NCBI GenBank assembly: GCA_918797485.1
Contig: CAKKNE010000005.1
Coordinates: forward strand, 4,278,001-4,342,000
DNA length: 64,000 nucleotides
From: Pelagomonas calceolata
Taxonomy: Eukaryota > Sar > Pelagophyceae > Pelagomonadales > Pelagomonadaceae
Reading direction: 5' to 3'
Under the pieces are notes generated by a model. The model saw nothing but the letters and a program-made list of their open reading frames with translations. It was not told the origin of the DNA and did no database searches. The first letter of the stretch is position 1. Every line of letters begins with the position of its first letter. Positions 62,092 to 64,000 of the stretch are shown piece by piece. The translations under genes and the position numbers were made by a program.

Positions 62092-64000
62092 ATGGCCACG
62101 GCCGCCCAACAAAACCCCCTCGAGACGCCTAGAACGAGGGCAAGACGCCTGAACCCGCCGACCATACGGGCCGGCTCCGCGCGCGGCCACGGGAGAAGAC
62201 CTGACGCCTACTCCGGCCAGCCGGACAGCGCCCGCTCGACCCGCAGCCAGGGGCCTAGGCGCGAGCCGCCCTCGGCCATGGCGAGGGCCGGGCGGAATTC
62301 GTTTGATACGACACCGAGGCAAGGCGGCCTACCGTCAGGCCTCGTCAAGCCCCCGCCGATCGACACGGAGCCGCCGACGCCTAGACGCGGAAGCCGTGCG
62401 CGTTCCAAAGATGAAGATGACGACAACCGGAGCGATGCCGGTTCCGTCGCGAGCATGGCGTCTGTCAGAAGTACACGAAGTATGAGTGGTAGACCGCGGC
62501 AGTACCGGTGCATTCGGAGTGGTTGCGTCAATCCCGCGGGACGGGACGGCTTCTGCCGGAACTGCGCGCCCAATAGTCAGTACTGGGGCGAGCGCAGCGA
62601 CTCCGAGTCGAACTTCAGTGTGGCGTCGACCGCGACGACGGCGGTCGAAGCGCGGCGGCCCAATTCCGGTCGGGTGGGCTACAACCCCACAAGGCCTCGA
62701 GTGTCGTCGAACGCGTCGTCGGGCGGCAACAATAGTGATGATGCATCTTCTGTAGCGTCTTATGCTTCAGTAGGACCGCGACCCGGCAGCTCCCAGAACC
62801 AGAGGCAGAGGGACCCCTGGGCCCGTATTAAGCGAGAGACGAACAAGGGGCCCGACCGACGGCCGTCTGATGAAGTGAGTGAGTATTCCGAGTACGGGGG
62901 TGGGAGAGGCTCCTTACACTCCGCGAGGTCCGAATACAGCGAGTACGGCCCACGGTCAGCGAGAGGCGACGCTCCTAGATCCGCAAGAAGACGTTATGAG
63001 CCGCAAGCACCGCCCCGAACGCCGCGAGAAACGGCTCTGGAGGATGAAAATGAATATCTCAGAGAGCAGCTCGCGGCGGCGGAGGCGCGCGGCGTGAAGT
63101 TGCGGGAGGAGTCCTATTCTCCTCGCAGACGGCGTTCTCGGCGCGACGACCGCGATCGGAGACGTTCTAGACGCGATCGAGACTATGACGACGATCGTCG
63201 TCGAAGGCGTTCCCGGCGCGACTATGACGACCGGGACGATCGTCGTCGACGTCGGAGTCGGTCCCGAGATTACCGGGACGACTATTCGAGGCAAGGTACG
63301 GCCGGCACTCACAGAGATTCAAGGGAATATAGGAGACGTCGACCGCCCCCCTCGTATGACGACGAGGACGGGCCCACGGCGGCCGAACTAGCTTATGAAC
63401 AATCTTTAGAAGACTACAAGCGCCAGACGGGCAAAACGCCGAAGAACGCGGACACGTCGCGCCATCGGAGCGAACGAACGCCGAACCGACGGCCGAGACC
63501 CCAAGATCGGAGCGGCGGTCGTAGGCCGCCTCCGAGAGAGAGATCGAGATCAAAGAGCCGCCAGGACATCCTCGATGCCGAAGCGCGGTCGGCGAAGGAC
63601 TGGGAAAGGGCGAAAACACCAGACTCCCCAAAAACAGCAGCTTCGGCCTTCTTTCAACAAGATAGACCTGGCTCTTCCATGTCCCAGGCCGGTTCTCCGC
63701 CGAAGCGACGGGCGCCGCCGCCGGCTCGCAAGTTCGTCGCGCCCCCGAACACGGATTCGACCTTGTGGGCCCACGGAAGCGACTCGCCGCAGCGCACGGA
63801 GCCGCAGATCGCGACGCTCGTGGATACGGGCGACGACGACTCGGAAGATGACGACGACCAGCCGGGCGCGCCGCCGATCCATGTTATTTGCAGGACCCCG
63901 ACCGGAATGACGATTCCCGTGAATGCTCGACCGGGCTGGCGCTGCGAGGCTATCGTGCGACGTGTCGGCAAAGCGGTCGGGCTGGAGTCTGATGTCATTA
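62092..64000 (+). CDS. Arg/Ser-rich protein with Cys motif and possible ubiquitin-like domain (runs off right edge)
   Basis: Open from ATG at 62092 (MATAAQQNPLETP) to the window end, 636 complete codons without a stop. Residues 1-140 are basic and Ser-rich (SMASVRSTRSMSGRP). Near 143-165 lies a Cys motif C-x4-C-x9-C-x2-C (CIRSGC, GFCRNC), perhaps a small zinc site. Around residue 315 is a short coiled coil (ALEDENEYLREQLAAAEA). Residues 340-400 are RS/RD-rich (RRRRSRRDRDYDDDRRRR-like), as in splicing regulators. The last 40 residues (HVICRTPTGMTIPVNARPGW, then AIVRRVGKAVGL) resemble the first half of a ubiquitin-like fold. An RNA-processing or condensate scaffold is possible; family not recognised. 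Confidence 0.75.
   Translation, partial: MATAAQQNPLETPRTRARRLNPPTIRAGSARGHGRRPDAYSGQPDSARSTRSQGPRREPPSAMARAGRNSFDTTPRQGGLPSGLVKPPPIDTEPPTPRRGSRARSKDEDDDNRSDAGSVASMASVRSTRSMSGRPRQYRCIRSGCVNPAGRDGFCRNCAPNSQYWGERSDSESNFSVASTATTAVEARRPNSGRVGYNPTRPRVSSNASSGGNNSDDASSVASYASVGPRPGSSQNQRQRDPWARIKRETNKGPDRRPSDEVSEYSEYGGGRGSLHSARSEYSEYGPRSARGDAPRSARRRYEPQAPPRTPRETALEDENEYLREQLAAAEARGVKLREESYSPRRRRSRRDDRDRRRSRRDRDYDDDRRRRRSRRDYDDRDDRRRRRSRSRDYRDDYSRQGTAGTHRDSREYRRRRPPPSYDDEDGPTAAELAYEQSLEDYKRQTGKTPKNADTSRHRSERTPNRRPRPQDRSGGRRPPPRERSRSKSRQDILDAEARSAKDWERAKTPDSPKTAASAFFQQDRPGSSMSQAGSPPKRRAPPPARKFVAPPNTDSTLWAHGSDSPQRTEPQIATLVDTGDDDSEDDDDQPGAPPIHVICRTPTGMTIPVNARPGWRCEAIVRRVGKAVGLESDVI

Noticed and set aside
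1-64000. CRISPR arrays, rRNA, retroviral or Polinton-like elements
   Set aside because: No regularly spaced repeats, rRNA segments, reverse transcriptase, integrase, capsid or polymerase frames were recognised on either strand.

Overview
The window looks like nuclear DNA of a stramenopile alga, most probably a pelagophyte of the Aureococcus/Pelagomonas kind. This is inferred from content, not from a database match. The DNA is GC-rich and densely packed with intron-poor genes, many in divergent pairs. The genes are eukaryotic: PRP6, VPS35, a B-type cyclin, a ROD/KNTC1-like kinetochore protein, PGS1, Golgi-type glycosyl- and sulfotransferases. Two proteins carry the signal-plus-transit leaders typical of complex red plastids. 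MYND/TPR proteins have expanded. Several introns are short repeat-derived elements ('introners'), known from Aureococcus and Micromonas.

Layout. 1-5.9 kb: a large EF-hand protein (running off the left edge), a divergent small EF-hand protein, and a patch of fragments including a sulfotransferase C-terminus. 5.9-17.5 kb: CRAL-TRIO/PH membrane protein, ABCC transporter, MYND-RINGv-TPR protein, GT64 glycosyltransferase, AAAP amino-acid transporter, second glycosyltransferase-like protein. 17.5-19.4 kb: a truncated TPR relic and a gene-free stretch. 19.5-28.8 kb: PGS1, a Trp/Tyr-permease-like transporter, cyclin B, an MFS transporter split by an introner, a Zn2Cys6 transcription factor, and a HAD-like protein without its catalytic N-terminus. 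29.5-45.2 kb: WrbA quinone reductase, PRP6, a TBC-like coiled-coil protein, a glutamine-synthetase-like protein, and a 2191-residue ROD-like protein. 45.2-53.8 kb: two ricin-B-like membrane lectins around a sulfotransferase, a GPR180-like 7TM protein with an introner, a drug/metabolite-type transporter behind an overlapping small ORF, and a head-to-head chimera of MYND/TPR fragments. 53.8-64 kb: VPS35, a plastid-type protein with an Ala/Pro/Lys tail, a thylakoid-lumen-type protein, a transmembrane kinase, and an Arg/Ser-rich protein running off the right edge.

Two signals stand out. (1) A 22-25 nt hairpin element (stems GCTAGTG/CGCTAGC, loop TCTTACA-) occurs eight times, always between genes, and always in the orientation that puts a start codon 126-208 bp downstream. 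It behaves like a positioned promoter or 5'-leader element. (2) An introner family with 14-bp inverted ends (CTGTGTGGAAATCA) and 8-bp target duplications forms introns in the MFS, GPR180-like and HAD-like genes. In all three the inferred splice leaves a 12-nt, four-codon scar that preserves the frame. Related cores occur in other introns here.

Most genes are general cell biology (trafficking, splicing, transport, glycan synthesis, cell cycle) and do not form one pathway.
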